39,480 nt of DNA from Candidatus Zymogenaceae bacterium. Its GTDB lineage: Bacteria; Desulfobacterota; Zymogenia; Zymogenales; Zymogenaceae. The DNA is taken from the NCBI GenBank assembly GCA_016933535.1, contig JAFGAS010000054.1, forward strand, positions 1 to 39,480. Direction: 5' to 3'. Below are positions 7,021-14,628 of this stretch, piece by piece. Below the pieces are notes generated by a model that saw only the letters and a program-made list of their open reading frames with translations, was not told the origin of the DNA and searched no databases. The position numbers were made by a program, and so were the translations under genes. Each line of letters begins with the position of its first letter. Position 1 is the first letter of the stretch.

Positions 7021-8031
7021 ATGAGCGAGAAAATGGAAAAGAAACGGCTTGCCATCCTCAGGTTCCTGTCGGGGACCGATCACCCTCAAGCAAGTCCGGC
7101 CATAGCCGAGCACCTGATCGCTTCCGGCCATGACATAAGCGAGCGGACGATCCGCCTCTATCTTAAGGAACTCGACGAAGAGGGACTCACCGGCAACCGC
7201 GGCAAACGGGGCAGGACCATCACCGACAAGGGGATCAGTGAATTGGCCAACGCCCGGGCGTTTGACAAGGTAGGCTACCTGGCCGCCAAGATTGACCGGA
7301 TGATGTACCGGATGACGTTTAATCTCCGGGAACAAAAGGGTACCGTCGTCATCAACGTCAGCATTATTGCAGGGGATAAACTAGGCATCGCCGTCCCCCT
7401 GCTGGAGAGCGTCTTTCGGGCGGGTTATTCTATGGGGAGCCTTGTTACACTATTCGGCCCGGGCCAACGTATCGGAGAAGTGACGATTCCACAGGATTGC
7501 GTTGGTATTGGAACGGTCTGCTCCGTTACGGTAAACGGGGTGCTGCTGTCCGAAGGGATACCGACGACATCCCGATTTGGGGGGCTGTTGGAACTCAGGA
7601 GCGGAAAATATACCCGTTTTGTTGAATTGATCCATTACGAAGGGACGACGCTGGACCCGCTCGAGGTCTTCATCCGCAGCCGCATGACCGACTATTTCGG
7701 CGCCACGACAACGGGAAACGGGAGGATCGGGGCGAGCTTTCGGGAGGTTCCGGCCGAAAGCCGCGCCGGGGTTGTCGACATTGCCGAACGGCTCGAAAAA
7801 GCGCATCTCAGCGGCTTCATCTCGATCGGGTGGCCGGGTCAGCCCCTCATGGAGATCCCCGTCGGGGACGGCAGGATCGGTATTGTCGTTATCGGCGGCC
7901 TCAATCCCGTGGCGATCCTCGAGGAGAAGGGAATCCACGTGCGTTTTACCGGGGCGCTGGCGGGGCTGCTGGATTACGAGAAGTTATTTCACTATCGGGA
8001 GCTCGCCGACAGGGCCAGCGTATTGTTATAG
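7021..8031 (+). CDS. NrpR-like transcriptional regulator (winged helix + DUF128)
   Basis: A 336-residue protein with an N-terminal RNase R-type winged helix (about 1-75: AIAEHLIASGHDISERTIRL, then the Glu-rich recognition region and GNRGKRGRTIT). One NrpR regulatory (DUF128) domain follows at about 80-320, with VPLLESVFRAG, IGTVCSVTVNGVLLSEGIPT and RFGGLLEL. In methanogenic archaea NrpR represses nitrogen-assimilation genes and is released by 2-oxoglutarate. Bacterial single-domain homologues exist, but their ligand is mostly unproven. The gene is divergent from the redox operon, and five GG-N8/10-CC palindromes fill the shared region, one inside its own promoter. I infer autoregulation and control of the redox operon. 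ATG 7021 has no ribosome-binding site because the transcript probably begins there. ATG 7033 is an alternative. Confidence 0.85.
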   Translation: MSEKMEKKRLAILRFLSGTDHPQASPAIAEHLIASGHDISERTIRLYLKELDEEGLTGNRGKRGRTITDKGISELANARAFDKVGYLAAKIDRMMYRMTFNLREQKGTVVINVSIIAGDKLGIAVPLLESVFRAGYSMGSLVTLFGPGQRIGEVTIPQDCVGIGTVCSVTVNGVLLSEGIPTTSRFGGLLELRSGKYTRFVELIHYEGTTLDPLEVFIRSRMTDYFGATTTGNGRIGASFREVPAESRAGVVDIAERLEKAHLSGFISIGWPGQPLMEIPVGDGRIGIVVIGGLNPVAILEEKGIHVRFTGALAGLLDYEKLFHYRELADRASVLL

Positions 8032-8129
8032 TTATAGCCGGCGGGGTAGCCGGTCCGCGGAAGTCCCGTCCGGACCGCGGGATGTAATCGTGTCGACGGA
8101 TGGATAGTTCCTTTATGAGGAGTATTACT

Positions 8130-8543
8130 GTGAAAAAGATTATCCTCTCCGGTCTTCTGGCGGGTGTCGCGATGCTCGCCGTCGGGTTCGGCGCGGGATA
8201 CGGGTTGATGGCGATCTTCCCGAAGCTTGCGGCCGAATACGCCAATACGGCCCTCTTTCGGCCCTGGTCGGACCCGATCATGTCGCTCTATTTCGCGCAC
8301 CCGTTCGCGCTCGGTTTTATCCTTGCGTGGATCTGGAACAAGGTAAAAGGCGTGATCGGCGGCGCCGGATGGGCGGCGCGGGGTGCCCGGTTCGGGCTTG
8401 CCTACTGGGCCGTATCGATCCCGGGTATGATCATATCGTACGCCAGCTTTCCCCTGTCGCTGGTCATGGTAGTTACCTGGAGCGTCAGCATACTCCTGCA
8501 GGCGCTGGCCGCGGGATTGATCCTTGCTGCAATCAATAGATAG
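8130..8543 (+). CDS. Small four-helix membrane protein, function unknown
   Basis: A 137-residue integral membrane protein with about four hydrophobic helices (near 4-27, 55-72, 84-104 and 110-132). A charged loop WIWNKVKG follows the second helix. I do not recognise a named family. A GTG start at 8130 is chosen because GAGGAG (8117-8122) sits seven bases upstream. The in-frame ATGs at 8100 and 8115 lack such a site and would add a polar segment. It lies 98 bases after the NrpR-like gene and 40 bases before the patatin-like gene, so the three may be co-transcribed. Nothing visible ties it to nitrogen or redox metabolism. Confidence 0.65.
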   Translation: MKKIILSGLLAGVAMLAVGFGAGYGLMAIFPKLAAEYANTALFRPWSDPIMSLYFAHPFALGFILAWIWNKVKGVIGGAGWAARGARFGLAYWAVSIPGMIISYASFPLSLVMVVTWSVSILLQALAAGLILAAINR

Positions 8544-8583
8544 CCCGCCTGTCGTGGGCGGACCGTATTTTTGAGGAGGGACG

Positions 8584-9708
8584 ATGGCGCGCACCGCCGG
8601 TGAAAAAGGTCTTACACTGCTTGCCGGCCCACAGGCCCTTGATCTGATCAGGGACGGCGGCCTTTCGGCGGCGTCGGTCCAAACGATTCTCGGGGCCGCC
8701 GGCGGCCCCAAATGGCTGGTGCTCGTCGGTCTTGACCGGGCGATCTTCTTTTCATGGCTTTCGCGCCCCGCGACCCCCGTGGAGCTGATCGGCTCTTCCA
8801 TCGGGGCGTGGCGGTTTGCCGCCGTGGCTCAGGGGAGTCGGGCCGCTAACGCGCACGAGGCGCTCCGGGAGGCCTATACCTGCCAGACGTATGACGAAAA
8901 GCCGTCGCCTGCCGACATCACCGACGAGGCCGCCAGGATCTTGGACGAGTACCTCACCGATGATGGGGTTCGTTCGATACTTGCCAATCCCTCCTTTTAT
9001 CTCTCGGTCCTCTCCGTCCGGGGACGGGGGTCGTTTTCCACGGATAAAAGGTCCGTCGTCGCCACGGGGATGTTCCTTGCCGGGACGGCCAACGTGTTTT
9101 CACGCAATAACCTGGGGCTTTTCTTTGTCCGGGTCGTCTTTTCGGACCCGCGCAACGGGGGGCCGGGAAGCACGGCAACGGCCTTTATGGACGGCCCGAT
9201 CCCCAGCCAGCGTGTCGCGCTTACCGCGGATAACCTGCGGGCCGCGATCCTTGCCTCCGGCTCCATCCCCATGGTCATGACGCCCACCGTAGATATCTCC
9301 GGCGCGCCGGATGGGTACTACTGGGACGGGGGCCTGGTCGACTATCACGTCACGATCCCCGATTCGCCCGGGGTGCGGTCGGACGGCATCGTACTCTTTC
9401 CGCATTACACCGACCGTATCATTCCCGGTTGGCTGGACAAGCACCTACCGTGGCGGGCGCCGAACCCGGCCGACCTCGGCAGGACGCTCCTGGTGGCCCC
9501 GTCCCGGGAGTTCGTCGCGCGCCTGCCGTACGGCAAGATCCCCGACCGAGGGGATTTCAAGCGATTCTACAAGAACGACCGGGAGCGTATCGCCTACTGG
9601 GAGAGAACCACCGCCGAAGGGTTGCGGCTGGGAGACGAGTTCCTGGAGCTGGTGGAGTCGGGAAAGATCAGGGAAAAGGTGAGGGCTTTCTCGGCCCCCG
9701 GAACGTGA
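8584..9708 (+). CDS. Patatin-like phospholipase / acyl hydrolase
   Basis: A 374-residue patatin-family serine hydrolase. The oxyanion-hole motif is GGPK (40-43) and the nucleophile elbow is GSSIG (70-74) with Ser72. The catalytic dyad aspartate is in DGG (Asp248), followed by LVDYH. No signal peptide or membrane helix is seen, so it is probably cytoplasmic and acts on membrane lipids or lipid-derived esters. A GAGGAGGG site (8573-8580) lies four bases before the ATG. The C-terminal 100 residues are charged and probably part of the hydrolase fold. It is separated by 40 bases from the small membrane protein. The exact substrate cannot be read from the sequence. Confidence 0.85.
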   Translation: MARTAGEKGLTLLAGPQALDLIRDGGLSAASVQTILGAAGGPKWLVLVGLDRAIFFSWLSRPATPVELIGSSIGAWRFAAVAQGSRAANAHEALREAYTCQTYDEKPSPADITDEAARILDEYLTDDGVRSILANPSFYLSVLSVRGRGSFSTDKRSVVATGMFLAGTANVFSRNNLGLFFVRVVFSDPRNGGPGSTATAFMDGPIPSQRVALTADNLRAAILASGSIPMVMTPTVDISGAPDGYYWDGGLVDYHVTIPDSPGVRSDGIVLFPHYTDRIIPGWLDKHLPWRAPNPADLGRTLLVAPSREFVARLPYGKIPDRGDFKRFYKNDRERIAYWERTTAEGLRLGDEFLELVESGKIREKVRAFSAPGT

Positions 9709-9869
9709 ACGCGGAGGGGACCGGTGCAGAGGGATAAGAATACGAGCGGGTTGAAATCGTGGGTGGTGCTCAGTGTGCGTTACTCTACAGCGGCGGGGTA
9801 TCGGACGTCGGATTGAGTAGGCCTCATTGCCTCATCGGAGCCTGAATATCCGGATAAGGAGATGTTAGT

Positions 9870-10205
9870 ATGAGAAAAAATGGAAGGCTGTTGTCTCTTC
9901 TTGTCTTATGTACGGTGCTCGTGGTCCTATCAATGTCTGCGCCGGCCGCCGAGGAGGGATCGGGCGTACCCGGCACCTATGGCGGATACCTCTTTTCCAA
10001 GCTGGATAATATCGGGACAAAATCAGAGGGTCGGAGCTATTATCTTCAGTTGTGGGATGATAGTGAGATCCATATTATCAAGAACGGAATCCTCTGGCAG
10101 AGTGACCCGGAACTGGACGCGTTGTTAGACACGAAGGTGACGATAACCGGAATAATGGAAGACGGACAATTGAGGTATACAAAGATCGAACCATTCAAGT
10201 GGTGA
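9870..10205 (+). CDS. Small exported protein, function unknown
   Basis: A 111-residue protein with a clear signal peptide: MRKNGR, a Leu/Val core, and a cut after SAPAA near residue 27. The mature part of about 85 residues is rich in beta-strand residues and ends LRYTKIEPFKW. Segments such as VTITGIMEDGQLRYTKI suggest a small OB-like barrel, but I do not recognise the family. GGAG lies about 10 bases before the ATG. It is preceded by 160 bases without a gene, and a hairpin at 10299 is its likely transcription end. Confidence 0.6.
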   Translation: MRKNGRLLSLLVLCTVLVVLSMSAPAAEEGSGVPGTYGGYLFSKLDNIGTKSEGRSYYLQLWDDSEIHIIKNGILWQSDPELDALLDTKVTITGIMEDGQLRYTKIEPFKW

Positions 10206-10298
10206 GGCCCTATCGACGGAGCGATCTGCCCATAACGGCCCATCCCCCATCGAGCTTTCGGGGGAATTCGCGCCAGGTTTTGCCCGCCGTTTCAACCC

Positions 10299-10327
10299 AG
10301 GACTCACGCATATGCGTGGGTCCTTTT
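10299..10327. terminator. Hairpin, probable terminator
   Basis: A 26-bp near-perfect palindrome (10299-10324), core CACGCATATGCGTG with arms AGGAC and GTCCT, has one G-U-type pair and is followed by TTTT on the plus strand. It lies between the exported-protein gene and the convergent microprotein gene and could serve both. Confidence 0.6.
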
Positions 10328-10372
10328 GGTACCGCAACGATTGGCCGTACTCATCGGGGCAAACGGCATTCT

Positions 10373-10459
10373 TTACGCTATGGTCATATACAGCAGGTAG
10401 CCCGTCATCATGAGCATGGAGATGATCATGACCCAGTCGCTGAATTCGCCTTCTTTCAT
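10373..10459 (-). CDS. 28-residue membrane microprotein
   Basis: An open frame of 28 codons starting at ATG 10459 and stopping with TAA at 10373. A near-perfect Shine-Dalgarno (AAAGGAGG) sits six to seven bases upstream. The product begins MKEGEFSDWVMIISMLMMTG and ends YLLYMTIA. It has a short acidic, Trp-containing head and then about 18 hydrophobic residues unusually rich in Met (five in the helix), so a single-pass membrane peptide is likely. I do not recognise it as CydX, KdpF, CcoQ or another named small subunit. It stands alone between a plus-strand secreted protein and an intergenic region. The ribosome-binding site plus a clean helix are the grounds for calling it. Confidence 0.6.
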   Translation of the reverse strand: MKEGEFSDWVMIISMLMMTGYLLYMTIA

Positions 10460-11142
10460 TTCTTTCCTCCTTTCCTTTTCCGTCTAGACAACGCATGTGC
10501 CTCGCGTGTTCCTTCATGATCTGTTAAAGCAATCAATGTGCCATAAATAAAACTATTCTAATGTTTAGATGAGGCAATTTTGTCCATAGTTCCCATCTTT
10601 TGTGATTTATCTCACACTCTTTGGAGGTTTTTGTGAGGATAGGGGGGGCTCGGTGTTGCACATATTGCGGACGTTGCAGCTATGAAGCTGCGTTTTCCGC
10701 GGGCGAATTGTCTTGCCATGTTTTGCGCTTCCGATCACGCTCGGATTTACCCAATGAATTCAATAATTATATACATGATGGAGATTCATTGATATATAGG
10801 TCGATTCGAGGCGTTGCAGAAGTGTTTCGGAAATTCCAGAAATGGAACGGGATCGTTAAGTGGGATTCGGTTGCCGCGAGAGGGAAATCCTATAATATAG
10901 CTACTACCGGAGACGATGCCCTCATTTGGGCGGCGTGGCACGAGGGTTCCTGCCGGGCGGTTCGTCTGTAGGCGCAATAAACACCCATGCGGACACCGCC
11001 GGGGAGGGGATATCGGAGGCGGGTGGTACGGATAGATAAAGAATCGCCCGAGAGGGGGAAGGCCGCCGTCGGGTCCGCCCCATCGTCGGCGGCCGTTTTC
11101 CAGGATCTGTGATGTCTACGCGCGCACTCCGGTAAGGGACGG
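10460..11142. other. Gene-poor, AT-richer intergenic region
   Basis: I see no supported gene here. An open frame at 10621-10971 begins with TTG, has a Cys-rich start and matches nothing I know. Base composition from about 10500 to 10900 is visibly lower in GC than the flanks. This fits a decayed or acquired stretch. Confidence 0.4.
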
Positions 11143-12381
11143 TTAATGAGTTCCCAACTCCCGTCCGATCCACCCGATGATCTCGTCAATGTGGGCGGCG
11201 ATGAACTCCGGTTCGTGCCGGCCGCCGGGTATGACGTTCGTCTCGGGGAATACCACGGCCCCGTGGGCGGCCAGCCGGGGGACGATCACCGGGATGTGGG
11301 CGTCGAGGTTGAAGTCGTCGGCCGAGCCGACGATGATGTAGTAGCGCTGGCCGGAGAGATCCGGATTATCGCGGTCCAGGATCTCCACGGGGTTGACCGC
11401 GGAGAGCCGCTCCCACACCGGCCGGTCCTCGGACCACACCGGGCCGGGATTCTTGTCGCTGTCAAACACCGGATAGTAGAGCCATTGCTCCGTCACCCCG
11501 AGAAGCCCGCCGCCCGCCGCGGCGTTGACGATCCGCTTGGGATTATCGGTATCGATGAGGGCATAGCCCGCCGGGTCGTAGTCGGCCAGCTTGTTGCCCC
11601 GTATCCCGTATCTCAGGTCGGCGGCGGGGTAGATGGGGACCAGGACGTGGGAAAAAGACGGATGGGTCACCCCGTAGTAGAGGGTGCCGTACCCACCCAT
11701 GGACGACCCCATGAGGACGACCCCTTCCGGATCGGTGCGCACGTTAAACGACGAGGAAACCAACCCGACGATCTCCTCAAAGAAATGATCCTCGAACCGC
11801 CCGAGGTTGCTGTTGATATAGAAGTTCCCGGAGCGGTCGTCAAACCAGGTGGCCGGATCGTCGGTTCCGTTTCCCGAGACGGAAAAATCGGGCATAACCA
11901 CGACGACGGGCCCGATGACGCCGGCCGCTATAGCCTTTTCCAGGGGATCGATGAGCTCATTTGCCCACGTCTGCGCCCGGCTGGCGTAGCCGTGCAGGGT
12001 ATAGACGACCGGGTAGGGTTCGGCCGTCTCGTTGTATCCGGGAGGGAGCCAGACCAGAAGCGTCCGGTCTTCATTCAGAATATCACTGTGAAAGGGGGCC
12101 TCGTATTTTACGGAGGAGCCGTCGGGTCGGGCAGAATCGTCCCCCACGAAGGCGACGAGCGTCCCCGCCCCGGTGTAGACGGGCGTCGTCGATTCCCAGG
12201 GACTGCCCATATTGATGATCGAGAGGGGGAGCGGTATCGGGCTTACCACCCGGGCGTAGACGATAACCGCCGCGACGGCGACGACAATGATGACCGCTAG
12301 TGCGAAGAGCCCCCTCAGCACAAAGCTTCTGCGGGCCTTTGTGACAGACTTCCGGGGCTTTTTACGCGCTTTATTAACCAT
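11143..12381 (-). CDS. Membrane-anchored alpha/beta-hydrolase, putative esterase (EstD/Fes type)
   Basis: A 412-residue protein. A basic N-terminus and one membrane helix (about 23-43) anchor an extracytoplasmic alpha/beta-hydrolase of the Putative esterase family (PF00756 type). Seen motifs: LHG oxyanion region (129-131), nucleophile elbow GSSMGG with Ser227, VGSADDFN carrying the likely acid, and GGRHEPEF carrying the likely catalytic His. The ATG at 12381 has AGGAG six bases upstream, better than the upstream in-frame ATG at 12408. It is last in a minus-strand trio with a lipoprotein and a NimA-like flavoprotein (gap 40 bases). The substrate is unknown; such enzymes cleave acyl esters, ferulate or siderophore esters. 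Confidence 0.82.
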   Translation of the reverse strand: MVNKARKKPRKSVTKARRSFVLRGLFALAVIIVVAVAAVIVYARVVSPIPLPLSIINMGSPWESTTPVYTGAGTLVAFVGDDSARPDGSSVKYEAPFHSDILNEDRTLLVWLPPGYNETAEPYPVVYTLHGYASRAQTWANELIDPLEKAIAAGVIGPVVVVMPDFSVSGNGTDDPATWFDDRSGNFYINSNLGRFEDHFFEEIVGLVSSSFNVRTDPEGVVLMGSSMGGYGTLYYGVTHPSFSHVLVPIYPAADLRYGIRGNKLADYDPAGYALIDTDNPKRIVNAAAGGGLLGVTEQWLYYPVFDSDKNPGPVWSEDRPVWERLSAVNPVEILDRDNPDLSGQRYYIIVGSADDFNLDAHIPVIVPRLAAHGAVVFPETNVIPGGRHEPEFIAAHIDEIIGWIGRELGTH

Positions 12382-12421
12382 AACGTGCTCCTGTCTTTTG
12401 GATCTCACGTAGCACGCGCGT

Positions 12422-12904
12422 CTACACGCGGTGCTTCTTTCCGGTCATTGCCTCGATTTCTATCTTCACCACGGCGGTGATCTTCATGATCTTATCGCTC
12501 AGAATAAGCGCGGATAGTCCGATCTCCGGTGCGACGCCCGCCATGATTGCCAGGAGTCCGGCCCGTTTCTCGCCGTCGTCGACCAGAAGCCGTGCCCTTC
12601 CGTGGCCGATCACCGAGCGATAGGCTACCCCCCACTCGCAGGCGTTTGTCGGGTCGGCCGGGGCGATAATGGCTACATCGGTCTCGGCCTCAAACGATAC
12701 CATCGGGTCTTTGGTGATCAACTCTATCTTCTTTCCTTCGTATGACGAGTGAAAATAGACCGCGCCGTCCCGGTAGCCGAAGTTGACCGGGACGATATAG
12801 GGGGGCGCGCCCGCCTCGTTAATCGCAAGCCGCAACACCTTCGCTTCTGTCAAAACACGTTCGATCTCGCGTCTGTCTGTGATTTCGCGTTCTTTTTTTC
12901 TCAT
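12422..12904 (-). CDS. NimA-like / pyridoxamine 5'-phosphate oxidase-fold flavoprotein
   Basis: A 160-residue split-barrel flavoprotein of the family that includes the 5-nitroimidazole reductase NimA. Recognisable pieces are the N-terminal helix ITDRREIERVL, PYIVPVNFGYRDGAVYFHSS followed by EGKKIELI, VSFEAE, and the central WGVAYRSVIGHGRARLL. These soluble proteins bind FMN or related flavins, and their true substrates are mostly unknown. Annotation as nitroimidazole resistance is by homology only, and a general flavin-reductase role is at least as likely. It lies 51 bases after the lipoprotein and 40 bases before the esterase, suggesting co-transcription. The ribosome-binding site is weak. 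Confidence 0.82.
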   Translation of the reverse strand: MRKKEREITDRREIERVLTEAKVLRLAINEAGAPPYIVPVNFGYRDGAVYFHSSYEGKKIELITKDPMVSFEAETDVAIIAPADPTNACEWGVAYRSVIGHGRARLLVDDGEKRAGLLAIMAGVAPEIGLSALILSDKIMKITAVVKIEIEAMTGKKHRV

Positions 12905-12955
12905 GCCTGTTCTTCACCGGTTCCGATGTAGTAATGTATCCGAACCGTTGATTTA

Positions 12956-14317
12956 TTACCTGATGATGAAATATTCTTCGTGTCCTCCCAGCGTCGTCTT
13001 GAGGACATCCGGCCCGAACGTTACGTCGTCGGTCATGGCCCAGTATGGTGGTGTGTAGTCCTTCGTGCAGCCGATGCACGGGACGATCGGCGCGATCTCA
13101 AATCGCGGGTGCTCGGGCGTGAACTCGTCGGTCCGGTGGACGGAGCCGCCGGTAAACGAGAAGGTCTCGCCCGTATCCGGAAGGGGCAGATAGACCGGCG
13201 TCTTTCCGGTGTCCCCGATTAGCGTGGAATCGAACGGCCCGATGTACGATACCGGGTGGATTGTTATCAGGTCCCCGTTTGGGGTAATGCCGTCGACATC
13301 TTTGCCCCCGAGATCGACCGCCTTTGCGACACCGTCGCGGACCAGGATGTTGAAGTGACCCGGCGGCCCGCTCATCTGATAGGTATCAAGGGAGATAGAG
13401 AGCGTGTCCCGATCTGCCCGCGTCAGGATATAGGGAGAAAAGGTCGTCCGAACCGATTCGGCAAGTCCCGGCGCGACGGCCGAATGGGGAAAGTAAGAGC
13501 GCCGGGCCGCGCCGTCGGGAAAGACCGAAAAGACCGTCAATGTCGTTTCGTCGAAGATCACCAGAAAGAGGCGGTCACCGCCACCGTCTACCGTTGCGAC
13601 TTTTACGGGACGCTCCCACGCGGCCGCGTTCCATGAGAAGATTATCGGGGCGCCGGCAATATCGCCTGCCGTCAGGTCGCCGCTGATCCGGGGGATATAC
13701 GCGATATCACAGGCGGATAGGTACTGCTCCTTCATCGCCCCGAAGAGGACGAAGGCCCCGTCGCCGGCACGGAACATCCTCTGAAACCGGTAGGTGCTCA
13801 TATCGTCGGAGAAGGAAAAGGAGGGCGATGTCTGCATGAATTCATAGAGGGCCCGCTTGAGGCCGTTCACGGCCTCCATATATTCGGCGGTTTGGTCAAA
13901 CGGCTCGAAACGGACGGGGAGGGCATCGGTCACGTGGACGGTGATCTCCGTCTTTCCGTGGGGAGTTGTCAGGCTCAAAGTATGGTCGCCGGGAGCCGCC
14001 GTGATCCGGAAGACGTGGTGGTTTCCACCGGATGAGCCGGCATAGGGGATGCCGTCCACGGAAAGCTGGACCATTGAGGGCGGCAGGGCGACGTGTGATT
14101 TCGGGGCGCCGAGGAAGAGCGGCGGGTAGGTCTCGATCCCGAAAGACCAACTGGCGGCGACCCCGAGCACGGAGAACTCGGTCGGGACCATCGCGCCGTC
14201 GGCGGGGTAGACGATCTCAAACGACGAGCCGGGCAGAATCGGGCGGACGCAGGCGATGATAACCAGAAGAATGATACACAGGACGCCGACAAGTCCGATG
14301 AGGGTGATTTTCTTCAT
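12956..14317 (-). CDS. Predicted lipoprotein, function unknown
   Basis: A 453-residue exported protein. MKKITLIGLV and a long hydrophobic run end in I-I-A-C with Cys23, a good lipobox. The first mature 120 residues look like an Ig-like or carbohydrate-binding beta-sandwich (FEIVYPADGAMVPTEFSVLG, then HHVFRITAAPGDHTLSLTTP), as in the penicillin-binding protein C-terminal domain. The rest resembles a beta-propeller-like body with no signature I can name, ending in a CIGC motif (IVPCIGCTKDY). I chose ATG 14317 because AGGA lies eight bases upstream. It is first in the minus-strand trio with the NimA-like and esterase genes. A role in the envelope is all that can be inferred. Confidence 0.7.
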   Translation of the reverse strand: MKKITLIGLVGVLCIILLVIIACVRPILPGSSFEIVYPADGAMVPTEFSVLGVAASWSFGIETYPPLFLGAPKSHVALPPSMVQLSVDGIPYAGSSGGNHHVFRITAAPGDHTLSLTTPHGKTEITVHVTDALPVRFEPFDQTAEYMEAVNGLKRALYEFMQTSPSFSFSDDMSTYRFQRMFRAGDGAFVLFGAMKEQYLSACDIAYIPRISGDLTAGDIAGAPIIFSWNAAAWERPVKVATVDGGGDRLFLVIFDETTLTVFSVFPDGAARRSYFPHSAVAPGLAESVRTTFSPYILTRADRDTLSISLDTYQMSGPPGHFNILVRDGVAKAVDLGGKDVDGITPNGDLITIHPVSYIGPFDSTLIGDTGKTPVYLPLPDTGETFSFTGGSVHRTDEFTPEHPRFEIAPIVPCIGCTKDYTPPYWAMTDDVTFGPDVLKTTLGGHEEYFIIR

Positions 14318-14448
14318 TGAGACAATCCTCATAGAGATGCTTCGGAATGATACCGTAATAGATATAAAAAACAAATAAAAAAGGGATGGTACTCGGCGCG
14401 GTTTAATAGGGTGGCACCGACAAGCAACGGCTTGTCAGTGGTTTTTAG

Positions 14449-14546
14449 GACACGGGCGACATGTGGTGACAGTCGTGGGGTAGAACATCACCCCACGAAG
14501 CAGGCTTCGCGGGAGCTCCGATGGAAGAGCGGCCCTCGCAATGACG
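14449..14546. repeat. Dispersed mosaic repeat, copy 1
   Basis: This non-coding stretch shares pieces with the region near 23.5-23.75 kb: GACATGTGGTG, ACAGTC, the hairpin CCCCACGAAGC-AG-GCTTCGCGGG (14491-14513), and the half-element CCTCGCAATGACG (14534-14546). The last is the 3' half of the common bacterial CGTCATTGCGAGG-type intergenic repeat. Confidence 0.65.
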
Positions 14547-14576
14547 ATGTGGAATGGGTAATCCTGTATGCCAATA

Positions 14577-14609
14577 AATAAGGGGGGGGCCGGTTGGCCC
14601 CCCCTTATT
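14577..14609 (-). terminator. Intrinsic terminator of the acyl-CoA dehydrogenase gene
   Basis: Arms AATAAGGGGGGGGCC and GGCCCCCCCTTATT pair around GGTT. On the minus strand the stem is followed by a T-rich run, 20 bases after the stop codon at 14629. Confidence 0.85.
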
Positions 14610-14628
14610 GTTCGGTATCTGAACGTTC

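Noticed and set aside
10621..10971. Cys-rich 116-codon plus-strand frame
   Set aside because: TTG start, no known relatives and atypical composition. It is too weak to call a gene.
11146..12300. 384-codon open frame on the plus strand
   Set aside because: It is antisense to the esterase, which has catalytic motifs and a ribosome-binding site. The frame reflects GC-rich codon use, and its product (Gly/Asp/Val/His-rich) matches no family.
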